A stretch of 64,000 bases of DNA from Amycolatopsis nalaikhensis (lineage in GTDB: Bacteria > Actinomycetota > Actinomycetes > Mycobacteriales > Pseudonocardiaceae), in contig NZ_CP127173.1 in assembly GCF_030264295.1 (NCBI RefSeq), positions 4,285,501-4,349,500 on the forward strand, written 5' to 3'. This document shows positions 1-9,513 of the stretch, piece after piece. A program made the translations under genes and the position numbers. Numbering within the stretch: position 1 is the stretch's first letter; each line of letters opens with the position of its first letter. Under the pieces are notes generated by a model. It worked only from the letters and a program-made list of their open reading frames with translations. It had not been told where the DNA came from and did not search any database.

Positions 1-2277
1 ACGGTGGCGAACTCGCCGACCACGGTGGACCACTACGTCTGGAAGCTGGACAACACGGCCGCGCCGAGCTGCAACGGCACCGAGGCGGGCACCGTGAAAC
101 CCCCGGCGTTCAACGGGCCCGGCACCGCGGCGATCGCGCCGGGCACTTCGGGTCCGCACGTGCTCAGCGCGTGGGCGTGCAACCGGGCGAAGACGCCGTC
201 GACGCGCGTCGACTACGCGTTCACCGTGAAGGACGCCGCGGCTCCGGTCGCGGCGTGGCAGTTCGAGGGTGACGGCCGGTCGCAGGTGAGCGGCCTGCGT
301 TACGCGGGTGCGGGCACGGGTGCCTTCGCCGCGGGCAAGCTCGGCCAGGCGGCCGCGCTCTCCGGCCAGGCCGGGGACTACTTCGCGACGCCGACCCGGA
401 TCGTCGACACCACGAAGTCGTTCGCCGTCTCGGCCTGGGTGAACGCCGCCGACCTGACCGGCAAGCGGGCCGTGCTGTCCCAGGACGGCGACCAGACCAG
501 CGGGTTCGCCCTGCAGTACCTGGACACCGGCAAGTGGGCGTTCAGCCTGAGCAGCGCCGACGTCGCCAGTCCGACGGTGACATCGGCCGTGTCGTCGGCC
601 GCGGGTTCGGCCGCGACGTGGACCCACCTCACCGGCGTGTACGACGCCGCGGCGCACACGGCGTCGCTGTACGTCGACGGGGCGCTCCAGCAGACGGTTT
701 CGGCCACCGCGCCGAACGTGACCGGCCCGCTGGTCCTGGGTGCCGCCAAGTCTGCCGGGGCCCGCGGCTCCCTCTTCAAGGGTGGCCTCGACGAAGCCGT
801 CGTGTTCAGCCGGGCGCTGACCGCGGCCGAGGTCGGCACGCTTTACGGCGCCACTGGCGTCCCGACGGGGTTGCCCGCCATCCGTGAGTACACATTGGAC
901 GGTGACCCGAAGGACGCCACCGGCACCGAGAACACGCTGACGCTGAAGAACGTCGCGTACGGGCCGGGGTATTCGGACTCGGCGGGCCAGTCCGCCACCG
1001 AGGACGCCATCGGGCACGGGAGCGGGCAGGGCCTGGTCGACCAGGGACCCGGCTACGCCACGACGTCGGCGCCGGTCGTCGACAGCTCGCAGAGCTTCAC
1101 CGTTTCCGCGTGGGTGAAACCGAAGGACGCGAACTACTACACGCTGGCCGGGCAGATGGGCACCAAGGGCAACGCCTTCCAGCTCAGCATGTCCGACACG
1201 ACCATCGGGCTGGGGGTCAGCACCACCGACACCGCCGACCCGACCGCCGCCGGGTGGCGGTGGGCGACCGGGCCGATCACCGGCCACGTCGGCGTCTGGA
1301 CGCACGTGACCGGGACCTACGACGCGGTGACCGGCAAGGAACGGTTCTACCTCGACGGGGTGCTGGCCGGCGAAGTGAACATCGCCGCCGGAACGGTGTG
1401 GCGCGCCACCGGCCCGTTCACCGTCGGCAAGGTGGCCGACCAGGACCTGGGCGTCTACAACGGATCGATCGACCAGGTCCAGGTCTGGGACCGGGCGCTG
1501 CCCGCCGCCGAGATCGCCGGGCTCGCGAACACCGCGGTGCTGCGGGCGAACGTCCAGCTGGACGGTTCGACGGCCGACGGGGTCAGCGGCTCGGCGCTGA
1601 CGCCGGCCGGCGGGGTCACGATGACCACCGACGACGCCGGGGCGAACGTCGCCCGGTTCGACAACTCGTGGACCGGCCAGCTGACCGGCGCCCGGCCGGA
1701 GAACCTCCGCAGCGACCGGAGCTTCACCGTCGAGGCCTGGGTGAAGCACCGGTGGACGGCCGAGGACGCGGCGGCCGCGGCCCAGGCGGACCCGTCCAGC
1801 GGGGGCGTTGACCGGCCCGGACGGCAGGCCGTGTCGGTGGACTCGGCGACGTTCTCGCCGTACATGCTCGGCTACAACGCGGACACGAAGGACGCTTCCG
1901 GCGTCTACCACCCGCGCTGGCAGTGGACGTTGCCGACGTCGACGGCGACGCCGGCGTCACCGCAGGCGTACTTCGTCCTCTCGCCCGCCGATGTGGTGAA
2001 CAACGAGTGGACGCACCTGACGGGTACCTACGACGCGGTGACGAAAACGGCGTGCCTCTACGCCGCGACCGACGAGTACCAGTACACGCCGAACTGCCAG
2101 CCGAACGTGACCGGCTGGAACGGTGCCGACCCCCTCGAAGGGCTGCTGCTGGGCGCCACCGAGTGGGCCGGGCAGCACGGCGGGCACTGGTACGGCGACC
2201 TCCGCGGCGTCCGCCTGTACACCGGGCTGCTCGACATGCAGCACATCAACGCCGACGTCGTCCTCGACCACCCGTAA
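1..2277 (+). CDS. LamG-domain secreted protein, 5' partial
   Basis: The reading frame is open at the first base, so the N terminus and any signal peptide lie outside the window; 758 codons are visible. Three successive concanavalin A-like (LamG) modules can be seen, at roughly nt 250-860, 890-1530 and 1550-2270. Each carries the recurring pattern SFTVSAWV / WTHLTGTYDA / LYVDG / GLDEAVVFSRAL. Such modules bind glycans or surface ligands in extracellular proteins. The gene ends 44 bases before an Rhs/YD-repeat gene on the same strand, a pairing often seen in actinobacteria, so a role at the cell surface with the Rhs protein is inferred. No catalytic domain is visible in this part. Confidence 0.85.
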   Translation, partial: TVANSPTTVDHYVWKLDNTAAPSCNGTEAGTVKPPAFNGPGTAAIAPGTSGPHVLSAWACNRAKTPSTRVDYAFTVKDAAAPVAAWQFEGDGRSQVSGLRYAGAGTGAFAAGKLGQAAALSGQAGDYFATPTRIVDTTKSFAVSAWVNAADLTGKRAVLSQDGDQTSGFALQYLDTGKWAFSLSSADVASPTVTSAVSSAAGSAATWTHLTGVYDAAAHTASLYVDGALQQTVSATAPNVTGPLVLGAAKSAGARGSLFKGGLDEAVVFSRALTAAEVGTLYGATGVPTGLPAIREYTLDGDPKDATGTENTLTLKNVAYGPGYSDSAGQSATEDAIGHGSGQGLVDQGPGYATTSAPVVDSSQSFTVSAWVKPKDANYYTLAGQMGTKGNAFQLSMSDTTIGLGVSTTDTADPTAAGWRWATGPITGHVGVWTHVTGTYDAVTGKERFYLDGVLAGEVNIAAGTVWRATGPFTVGKVADQDLGVYNGSIDQVQVWDRALPAAEIAGLANTAVLRANVQLDGSTADGVSGSALTPAGGVTMTTDDAGANVARFDNSWTGQLTGARPENLRSDRSFTVEAWVKHRWTAEDAAAAAQADPSSGGVDRPGRQAVSVDSATFSPYMLGYNADTKDASGVYHPRWQWTLPTSTATPASPQAYFVLSPADVVNNEWTHLTGTYDAVTKTACLYAATDEYQYTPNCQPNVTGWNGADPLEGLLLGATEWAGQHGGHWYGDLRGVRLYTGLLDMQHINADVVLDHP

Positions 2278-2321
2278 CAGCCGGCTCCCTCCTCGCGTTC
2301 GCACGATTGGACAGGTTCGTC

Positions 2322-5300
2322 ATGCGCAGAACTGCCCGGCTGGGCCGGTCATCCAGAGTCACCGCGGCGGTGCTCGCGGTCGTCATGCTCGGCTCCGGAG
2401 GCACGGCACTGGCCGCACCCGTGACACCCGGCAGCAACTGGTCGGTCCCGCCGGGGCAGAAGGAGAAGAGCGTCCCGGTCAGCCCGGTCGCCGCCCGGAA
2501 GCTGCCCGCGATCGCGAACGGCACGCCGCCGGTCGTGGCGCCCGTCTGGCCCGCGGCGACCGACACCGACGTCGACCTCGCGCCCGCCGCCCGGCAGGTG
2601 CGGGCCGCCGGTTCGCCGGTGCGGCTCGACCGGGTCGCGGCCAAGCCCGCCAAGGTGCACGTCAAGGTCGCCGACCACAAGGCGGCCGAGGCGCTCGGCC
2701 TCGACGGCGTCGTCCTGTCGGTCACCGGCGCCACCGACGGCCCGGTCAAGGTCGCGCTGGACTACAGCGGGTTCGCGAACGCGTTCGGCGGCGGCTGGAG
2801 CGACCGGCTGCGGCTGTTCACCCTGCCCGCCTGCGCACTGTCCACACCGGACAAGCCGCAGTGCCGCGAGCGCACGCCCATCGCGGGTTCCACCAATGAC
2901 GCCAAGACGCGCCAGGTGACCGCCGACGTCACCACCGGCGCGCAGCAGACCCAGGTGCTCGCGGCCGCGGCGGCGTCGTCCGGCTCCGCGGGCTCGACGA
3001 CGGCGATGCCGCTCTCGGCCGCGGGCGACTGGTCCGCCGGCGGCTCGGGCGGCGACTTCTCCTACAGCTACCCGTTCGCGACGCCGAAGGCGCCCAACGG
3101 CGCGGCCCCGAACCTGGCGCTGAGCTACTCCTCGGGCAGCATCGACGGCCTGACGTCGGCGACGAACAATCAGGCGTCGTGGATCGGCGACGGCTGGGAC
3201 TTCACGCCCGGCGGGTTCATCGAGCGCCACTACAAGGGCTGCAGCGAAGACCTGGGCGGCAACAACGGCCAGACCAAGACCGGTGACCAGTGCTGGGGCC
3301 CGGACAACGCGTCGCTCGTGCTCGGCGGCCGCTCGACCCAGCTGATCAAGGTCAGCGACACGCTGTGGCGCCCGAAGAGCGACGACGGCTCCAAGGTCGA
3401 GCTGCTGACCGGCGCGCAGAACGGCGTCTCCCACGGCCAGCACTGGCGCGTCACGACCGGTGACGGCACCCAGTACTACTTCGGCCTCAACCACCTGCCC
3501 GGCTGGACCACCGGCAAGCCGGAGACGCAGTCGGCGTGGACCGTGCCCGTGTTCGGCAACAACGACGGCGAAGACTGCTACCAGGCCAACGACTTCGCGC
3601 ACTCGTGGTGCCAGCAGGCGTGGCGGTGGAACCTCGACTACTCCGTCGACCCTCACGGCAACGTCAGCAGCTACTACTACCAGCCGGAAAAGAACTCCTA
3701 CGGCCTGAACCTGAACGTCACCTCGGCGGGCACCTCGTACGTGGCGGGCGGCTACCCGCTGCGCGTCGAGTACGGCCTGCGCCTGGTGAACGGCAGCGTC
3801 TACGGCACCAGCCCGTCGAACCAGGTCGTGTTCGACACGGCCGAGCGCTGCATCCCGGACGCGTCCTTCGACTGCGCGCCGGACAAGCTCACCGCCGCGA
3901 ACGCCGCGCACTGGCCGGACGTCCCGTTCGACCAGATCTGCGCCGAGGGCGCGACCTGCGACTACGGCGCACCCGCGTTCTTCACGCGCAAGCGGCTCAC
4001 GGCGGTCCGCACCCAGTACCTCACCGGCACCACGCCGCACGACATCGACCAGTGGGACCTCGTCCAGTCGTACCCGGGCTCGGGTGACGCGGCGCCGCCC
4101 GCGCCGTGGCTGAATTCGATCACGCACACCGGCAAGGCGGGCGCCACGCCGATCACCCTGCCGCCGACGCTGTTCGACCGGTACGTCTTCGCCAACCGCG
4201 TCGACACGCTGAACGACCAGTACGCGGCTATCACGCGCAGCCGCCTGAAGGAGATCCGCACCGAGACCGGCGGCCGGATCACGGTCGCCTACTCGGCCCA
4301 GGACTGCGTGCCGGGCGTGAAGATGCCCGCGTCGCCGGAGACCGACACCTACCGGTGTTTCGCGTCGTACTGGAGCCCGCCGGCGTCTAAGGACCCGGTG
4401 CTGGACTGGTTCCACAAGTACGTCGTCGTCGACGTCAAGGAGGAGGACCTCACCGGCGGCTCGGTGCCGGTCGAGACCCACTACGACTACCCGATCGACA
4501 CCGCCGCCTGGCACTACGACGACAGCCAGTTCACCCCGGACGACCGCCGCACCTGGAACCAGTGGCGCGGCTACAACGTGGTGACCACGTCGATCGGCGC
4601 GCCGGGCAAGACCCAGACCGTCACGGAATCGCTGTACCTGCGCGGGATGGACGGCGACCACCTGCCGTCCGGCACCCGGCAGGTGTCGGTGACGGACTCC
4701 GACGGCGGGTCCATAGTGGACGAAGACTTCCTGCAGGGTTTCGTGCGCGAGTCGCGGACGAAGCTCGAGGACGGCAAGACGGTCGACTCGGCGACGGTCA
4801 ACGAGCCGTGGAAGCGCGGCCCGACCGCGACCAGCGCGGACGGGCGCCTCAAGGCGTACATGCTGGACACGAAGGAGGTCCGCGGCCGGACGCTGCTCTC
4901 GGACGGCAAGACCTACCGCCGGACGCTGGTGAAGAAGCAGTTCGACGACAACGGGATGACGACCCAGGTCGAGGACCAGGGCGACACGTCGACGCCGTCG
5001 GACGACACCTGCACCAACACGACCTACGTCGCCAACACGGCCGGGATGTTCGACCGGTCGAGCTCGGTCGTCATGTTCGGCGGTACCTGCGCCGGGACCC
5101 AGACCGCGGCGAACAGCATCACCGACGTCAAGGTCGCCTACGACCACCAGGCCGTCGGGCAGCCGCCGACGAAGGGTGACATCACCGAGCAGGACACGCT
5201 CGACACCTGGGACGCCGACGGCAAGCACTACGTCGCCACCGCCAAGAACTCCTACGACGACCTCGGCCGCGAAACCGAGTCGACCGACGTGTTCGGCAAC

Positions 5301-8300
5301 GTGTCGAAGACGGCGTTCGTCCCGGAGACCGGCGGGCCGGTCACCCAGACGAAGACGACCAACCCGCTCGGCTGGACGTCGACGACGACCCTCGAGCCCG
5401 CGCGCGGCAACCCGACGACGTCGGTCGACGTGAACGGCGTCAGCACGGACATCGACTACGACGCGCTCGGCCGCAAGACCACCGTCTGGAAGCCGGGGCG
5501 GCTCCGCAGCCAGACCGCGTCGGCGACGTTCGAGTACGGCGGGAACCAGACGACCCCGACGTTCGTCCGCACGAAGACGTTGCAGGACACGGGCAAGTAC
5601 ACCGACGCGTACACGATCTACGACGGCCTCGGCCGGACCCGGCAGACCCAGGTCCCGGCCCAGGGCGGCGGCCGGATCATCGCCGACACGCTGTACGACT
5701 CGCGCGGCCTGCAGTTCAAGACGAACGCGCCGTACTACAACGACGCGTCGGGTCCGAACGCGACACTGGTCTCGGCCGCGGACAACACGGTGATGTCGCA
5801 GACGGTGACGGAGTACGACCGGCGCGCGCGGCCCACGGCGTCGATCCTGATGTCGAAGGGTGTCGAGCAGTGGCGGACGACCACCCGCTACGAGGGTGAG
5901 CGCACGACGACGATCCCGCCCGCGGGCGGTTCACCATCCACAGTGGTCACCGATGCGCAGGGCCAGACGGCGCAGCGCTTGCAGTACACCAACGGCTACA
6001 CGCCGGGCGCGGCCAACCCGGCCGACGTCACGAACTACACCTACAACGCGGCGGGCGCGATGACGTCCGTGCAAGACTCGTCGGGCAACGTCTGGTCGAC
6101 CAAGTACGACCTGCGCGGGCGGAAGATCGAGCAGAACGACCCGGACGCCGGGCGCTCGACGTTCGCCTACGACCAGGCCGGGCAGCTCAAGTCCACAACG
6201 GACGCCCGGAGCCAGACCCTCGTCTACACCTACGACACGCTCGGCCGGAAGGTCCGCGAGAACAAGGATTCGGACACCGGACCGGTTTTGGCGGCGTGGA
6301 CGTACGACACGGTGCTGCACGGGCTGGGGCTGCCCGCGTCGTCAACCCGGTGGGACGGGACCGACGCGTACACGAACCGCGTCGTCACCTACGACGCGTT
6401 CAGCAGGCCGACCAAGACGGCGGTCGACGTCCCGGCGTCGCAGGACGCGCTCAAGGGGACGTTCGAGTTCTCGACGAAGTACACGGCGACGGGCGCGGTC
6501 GCGGAGACGGTGAGCCCGGCGGCGGGGAACCTGCACCAGGAGCACATCGTCCGCTCGTACACGGACCTCGGCCTGCCGTCGACGACGTACGCGCTCGACT
6601 CGACGACGGGCGCGCGCACGGACCTGGTGTCGTCGACGGGGTACACGTCGCTGAACGAGATGTCGACGTTGCAGCTGGACAGCGCGACGTCGGCGGCGAA
6701 CGTCGGCGTGACCCAGACGTACGACGAGGTCACGCGCCGGGCGCAGACGACGACGGTGAGCCGCGAGACGCAGGTCGGCGCGGAGCTGACGAAGCGGACG
6801 TACACGTACGACCCGGCGGGCAACGTCCGCAAGATCGCGGACACACCGTCGGGAGCGACGGCCGACGTCCAGTGCTTCGACTACGACTACCTGCAGCGGA
6901 TGACGGAGGCGTGGACGCCGTCGTCGGCGGACTGTTCGACGGCGAAGTCGGCGACGGCACTGGGCGGCGCGGCACCGTACTGGAAGTCGTACACGTTCGA
7001 CAAGACGGGCAACCGCAAAACGCAGGTCGAGCACAAGACGGCGGGCGACGTGACGACGACGTACACGTACCCGGCCTCGGGGGCGACGGCGGTGCGCCCG
7101 CACGCGCTGACGCAGACGGACACGGCGGGCCCGACCGGCACGGCAACAGCCGGTTATACGTATGACGAAACGGGCTCGGTGAAGACCCGCAACGTCGGCG
7201 GCGACACGCAGACGTACACGTACGACGCGGAGGGCCGCACGGCGACGGCGTCGGACAAGACCGGCACGAGTTCGTACGTGTACGACGCGGACGGCAACCG
7301 CTTGATCACCCGCGACCCGACGGGCGTGACGCTGACGATCGGGGACTTGGAGGTCTTCCAGACGGCGGGCACGCACGCGTCGACGGCGATCCGCTATTAC
7401 GCACACGGCGGCACGCAGGTGGCCGAGCGGGTGGGGACGTCGGGTCTGCGCTGGATGCTGGGGGACTTGCACGGCACGAACGGGTTGTCGATCACGCAGG
7501 GGACGCTGCAGCCGAACCAGCGGTACACGGACCCGTTCGGCAACGTGCGCGCGCAGACGTCGACGTGGCCGGACAAGCACGGGTTCGTCGGCGGCTACCA
7601 GGACACAACGGGCCTGACGCACCTGGGAGCGCGCGACTACGACCCGGTGACGGGCCGGTTCACGAAGGTGGACCCGGTGTTGACGCCGGATTTGCCGCAG
7701 ACGTTGAACGCGTACGCGTACGCGAACAACTCCCCGGCGACGGAGTCGGACCCGAGTGGTCTGTCGGCGTGTTATTCGATGGGGTCGGACGGGTTGCTGT
7801 GCAATCCGGGCACGCCGCAGGCAGTGGGTTGTTCGTGGAACAAGAGCTGCAACGTGGTGGGCCACCACACGGACGCGGAGATCGACGCCCACAACGGCAA
7901 GGGAGCCCGCGACAGGTACCTGGCGGAGCACAACGTCGACCAGGCGGCGTACCGCGACGCGCAGGCGGTGGTGAAGAAGTCCAAGTGGGACGTGTTCGTC
8001 GACGCGGCGGGCGAGCTGATCAAGGGGCTGATCGGCTGGGACGACATCAAGGACTGCGTGACGCTGGGAGCGTTCGGCGCGTGTGTCCGGACGGTGATCA
8101 ACTTCATCCCGTGGGGCAAGATCCTGAAGGCCGGCGAGATCATCGCGGACTTCTGGAAGGGCGCGAAGGCCCTGATCACGTTCGGCAAGGAGGTGGAGAA
8201 GGCCGAGAAGGTGATCGTCGACACGGAGAAGGTCCTGGTCGACGCGGAGAGGGCCGCCGACGCTGCGGCGGATGCCGAGCGGGCGGCTTCGGAGGTGGCC

Positions 8301-9101
8301 CACGGGGCCCAAGAGGCCAAGGGTGCTGAGGCCGCAGGTGCTGCGGAAAGCAGTGCGAAAGACGTAGCTCCAGGCTGTCTGAAGCACAGTTTTGTCGCGG
8401 GCACGCGGATCCTTCTGTCGGACGGGACGTCGAAGCCGATCGAGCAGGTCCACGACGGCGACGTGGTCCAGTCGACTGACCCGGCGACGGGCACGGTCGA
8501 GCAGCACAGGGTCGTGGGAACACTCGTTCACACCGACGAGTACGAGCGCACTGAGATCACCTTCGAGTCGGGCGGCTCCCTCGTAGCGACGGACTGGCAC
8601 CCCGTCTGGCTGGAAGAGGTCGGCGACTGGGTTCCGGTCGGGTCGCTCGAACCCGGTGATCACCTGCGCTCCGCGAAGGGTGCTGGGGTCGCTGTCAAGG
8701 CGGTTCGCCACTTCCGGCACGACGCGCCCGTCTACGACCTCACGGTGGACTCGGTTCACAGCTACTACGTGCTGGCAGGCGCTGTCTCACTGCTTGTCCA
8801 CAACTGCGGTGAAGGTTACGAGCGACCGGCTGGGAAGTTCGTCGACAAGGAATCCAGAATCGCCAGAGCCACCGGTCACAGCGTGCGTGATATCAAGGAT
8901 GCGATTCACAGTGTGAAGAGACAGGGGAAGCTTGGCGGGGCGCGCTCGAACCCTGATGTGATGGTCGACCTGGAAACAGGCGAGGTGCACACCAAGTTGC
9001 CGTGCGGCTGCCCGAGTGAAGATTCGATCGGAAACATCTTCGATCACTTGCCTGATCCTGACGACTACGGTGGGCGGAGTATGCCGAGAGGACGCCGCTA
9101 G
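2322..9101 (+). CDS. Rhs/YD-repeat polymorphic toxin with C-terminal Hint domain
   Basis: 2259 residues. The ATG at 2322 is chosen because it begins a signal peptide (MRRTARLGRSSR, a hydrophobic stretch, then GTALAA); the frame is open further upstream only inside the LamG gene. After an SpvB/TcdB-like N-terminal region (about residues 230-700) come many YD repeats (YDxxGR type). The Rhs-associated core follows near residue 1770 (ARDYDPVTGRF, then PLNAYAYANNSP-like). Next is an alpha-helical pretoxin segment and a Hint domain from Cys2019 (CLKHSFVAGT) to VHNC at Cys2162, including ATDWHPVW. The last ~98 residues are the presumed toxin (conserved-looking NPDVMVDLETGEV and DSIGNIFDHL). Hint domains autocleave, so release of the tip is expected. 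I could not assign the toxin family. Confidence 0.9.
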   Translation: MRRTARLGRSSRVTAAVLAVVMLGSGGTALAAPVTPGSNWSVPPGQKEKSVPVSPVAARKLPAIANGTPPVVAPVWPAATDTDVDLAPAARQVRAAGSPVRLDRVAAKPAKVHVKVADHKAAEALGLDGVVLSVTGATDGPVKVALDYSGFANAFGGGWSDRLRLFTLPACALSTPDKPQCRERTPIAGSTNDAKTRQVTADVTTGAQQTQVLAAAAASSGSAGSTTAMPLSAAGDWSAGGSGGDFSYSYPFATPKAPNGAAPNLALSYSSGSIDGLTSATNNQASWIGDGWDFTPGGFIERHYKGCSEDLGGNNGQTKTGDQCWGPDNASLVLGGRSTQLIKVSDTLWRPKSDDGSKVELLTGAQNGVSHGQHWRVTTGDGTQYYFGLNHLPGWTTGKPETQSAWTVPVFGNNDGEDCYQANDFAHSWCQQAWRWNLDYSVDPHGNVSSYYYQPEKNSYGLNLNVTSAGTSYVAGGYPLRVEYGLRLVNGSVYGTSPSNQVVFDTAERCIPDASFDCAPDKLTAANAAHWPDVPFDQICAEGATCDYGAPAFFTRKRLTAVRTQYLTGTTPHDIDQWDLVQSYPGSGDAAPPAPWLNSITHTGKAGATPITLPPTLFDRYVFANRVDTLNDQYAAITRSRLKEIRTETGGRITVAYSAQDCVPGVKMPASPETDTYRCFASYWSPPASKDPVLDWFHKYVVVDVKEEDLTGGSVPVETHYDYPIDTAAWHYDDSQFTPDDRRTWNQWRGYNVVTTSIGAPGKTQTVTESLYLRGMDGDHLPSGTRQVSVTDSDGGSIVDEDFLQGFVRESRTKLEDGKTVDSATVNEPWKRGPTATSADGRLKAYMLDTKEVRGRTLLSDGKTYRRTLVKKQFDDNGMTTQVEDQGDTSTPSDDTCTNTTYVANTAGMFDRSSSVVMFGGTCAGTQTAANSITDVKVAYDHQAVGQPPTKGDITEQDTLDTWDADGKHYVATAKNSYDDLGRETESTDVFGNVSKTAFVPETGGPVTQTKTTNPLGWTSTTTLEPARGNPTTSVDVNGVSTDIDYDALGRKTTVWKPGRLRSQTASATFEYGGNQTTPTFVRTKTLQDTGKYTDAYTIYDGLGRTRQTQVPAQGGGRIIADTLYDSRGLQFKTNAPYYNDASGPNATLVSAADNTVMSQTVTEYDRRARPTASILMSKGVEQWRTTTRYEGERTTTIPPAGGSPSTVVTDAQGQTAQRLQYTNGYTPGAANPADVTNYTYNAAGAMTSVQDSSGNVWSTKYDLRGRKIEQNDPDAGRSTFAYDQAGQLKSTTDARSQTLVYTYDTLGRKVRENKDSDTGPVLAAWTYDTVLHGLGLPASSTRWDGTDAYTNRVVTYDAFSRPTKTAVDVPASQDALKGTFEFSTKYTATGAVAETVSPAAGNLHQEHIVRSYTDLGLPSTTYALDSTTGARTDLVSSTGYTSLNEMSTLQLDSATSAANVGVTQTYDEVTRRAQTTTVSRETQVGAELTKRTYTYDPAGNVRKIADTPSGATADVQCFDYDYLQRMTEAWTPSSADCSTAKSATALGGAAPYWKSYTFDKTGNRKTQVEHKTAGDVTTTYTYPASGATAVRPHALTQTDTAGPTGTATAGYTYDETGSVKTRNVGGDTQTYTYDAEGRTATASDKTGTSSYVYDADGNRLITRDPTGVTLTIGDLEVFQTAGTHASTAIRYYAHGGTQVAERVGTSGLRWMLGDLHGTNGLSITQGTLQPNQRYTDPFGNVRAQTSTWPDKHGFVGGYQDTTGLTHLGARDYDPVTGRFTKVDPVLTPDLPQTLNAYAYANNSPATESDPSGLSACYSMGSDGLLCNPGTPQAVGCSWNKSCNVVGHHTDAEIDAHNGKGARDRYLAEHNVDQAAYRDAQAVVKKSKWDVFVDAAGELIKGLIGWDDIKDCVTLGAFGACVRTVINFIPWGKILKAGEIIADFWKGAKALITFGKEVEKAEKVIVDTEKVLVDAERAADAAADAERAASEVAHGAQEAKGAEAAGAAESSAKDVAPGCLKHSFVAGTRILLSDGTSKPIEQVHDGDVVQSTDPATGTVEQHRVVGTLVHTDEYERTEITFESGGSLVATDWHPVWLEEVGDWVPVGSLEPGDHLRSAKGAGVAVKAVRHFRHDAPVYDLTVDSVHSYYVLAGAVSLLVHNCGEGYERPAGKFVDKESRIARATGHSVRDIKDAIHSVKRQGKLGGARSNPDVMVDLETGEVHTKLPCGCPSEDSIGNIFDHLPDPDDYGGRSMPRGRR

Positions 9102-9122
9102 CGTCCGGCAGGAGAGGGTCTG

Positions 9123-9500
9123 ATGGAGGACGAAGACGCATGGGCCCGGGTGTCACTCAGGGTGTCGGTCGAGGAGTGTCCGGCTGATTGGGTGGAAGCC
9201 ACCATCGCCTTGCAAGGTGACCTCGAGCACCGCGTCGTGCGGGGTGAATACTGGTGGTCGGTCGATCTCTACAAGACCGGAGACGAATCGATCGACCACC
9301 AGTTGGACGCCCTGGCCGGCTTGCTGCGTGACCATCGATCCGGCTTCGTCGAGGTGGGGGCGCGGACCGAGGTGAACCTGATGATCAGCTGGACTCCACG
9401 GCGGGGTCAGGACAGTGTGGGCTTCGACGCGGAGTTGATCGCGCTTCTCGCTTCTGTAAATGGGCGAATCGTCCTCGACACGCACACTGACGACGATTGA
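9123..9500 (+). CDS. Probable immunity protein (DUF4279-like)
   Basis: 125 residues, acidic, starting with ATG 21 bases after the Rhs toxin stop. The sequence runs from ARVSLRVSVEECPADWV through EYWWSVDLYKTGDES to LIALLASVNGRIVLDTHTDDD. This layout (short beta-strand start, central Trp-rich strand, C-terminal 'LLA..NG.I..D') resembles DUF4279 proteins, which occur next to polymorphic toxins. The position directly behind the toxin tip is the stronger argument: immunity genes sit there so that sister cells are protected. Family assignment is from pattern memory only; the immunity role is inference from context. Confidence 0.65.
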   Translation: MEDEDAWARVSLRVSVEECPADWVEATIALQGDLEHRVVRGEYWWSVDLYKTGDESIDHQLDALAGLLRDHRSGFVEVGARTEVNLMISWTPRRGQDSVGFDAELIALLASVNGRIVLDTHTDDD

Positions 9501-9513
9501 TTTTCGGCGATGA

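Noticed and set aside
1923..2321. Rhs frame open upstream to 1923 (133 extra residues)
   Set aside because: This part overlaps the LamG gene and is Arg-rich shadow sequence; ATG 2322 starts a proper signal peptide.
2349..8759. Long minus-strand frames (959 and 805 codons) under the Rhs gene
   Set aside because: Antisense frames of a GC-rich repeat gene; composition is non-protein-like and the plus-strand gene is complete.
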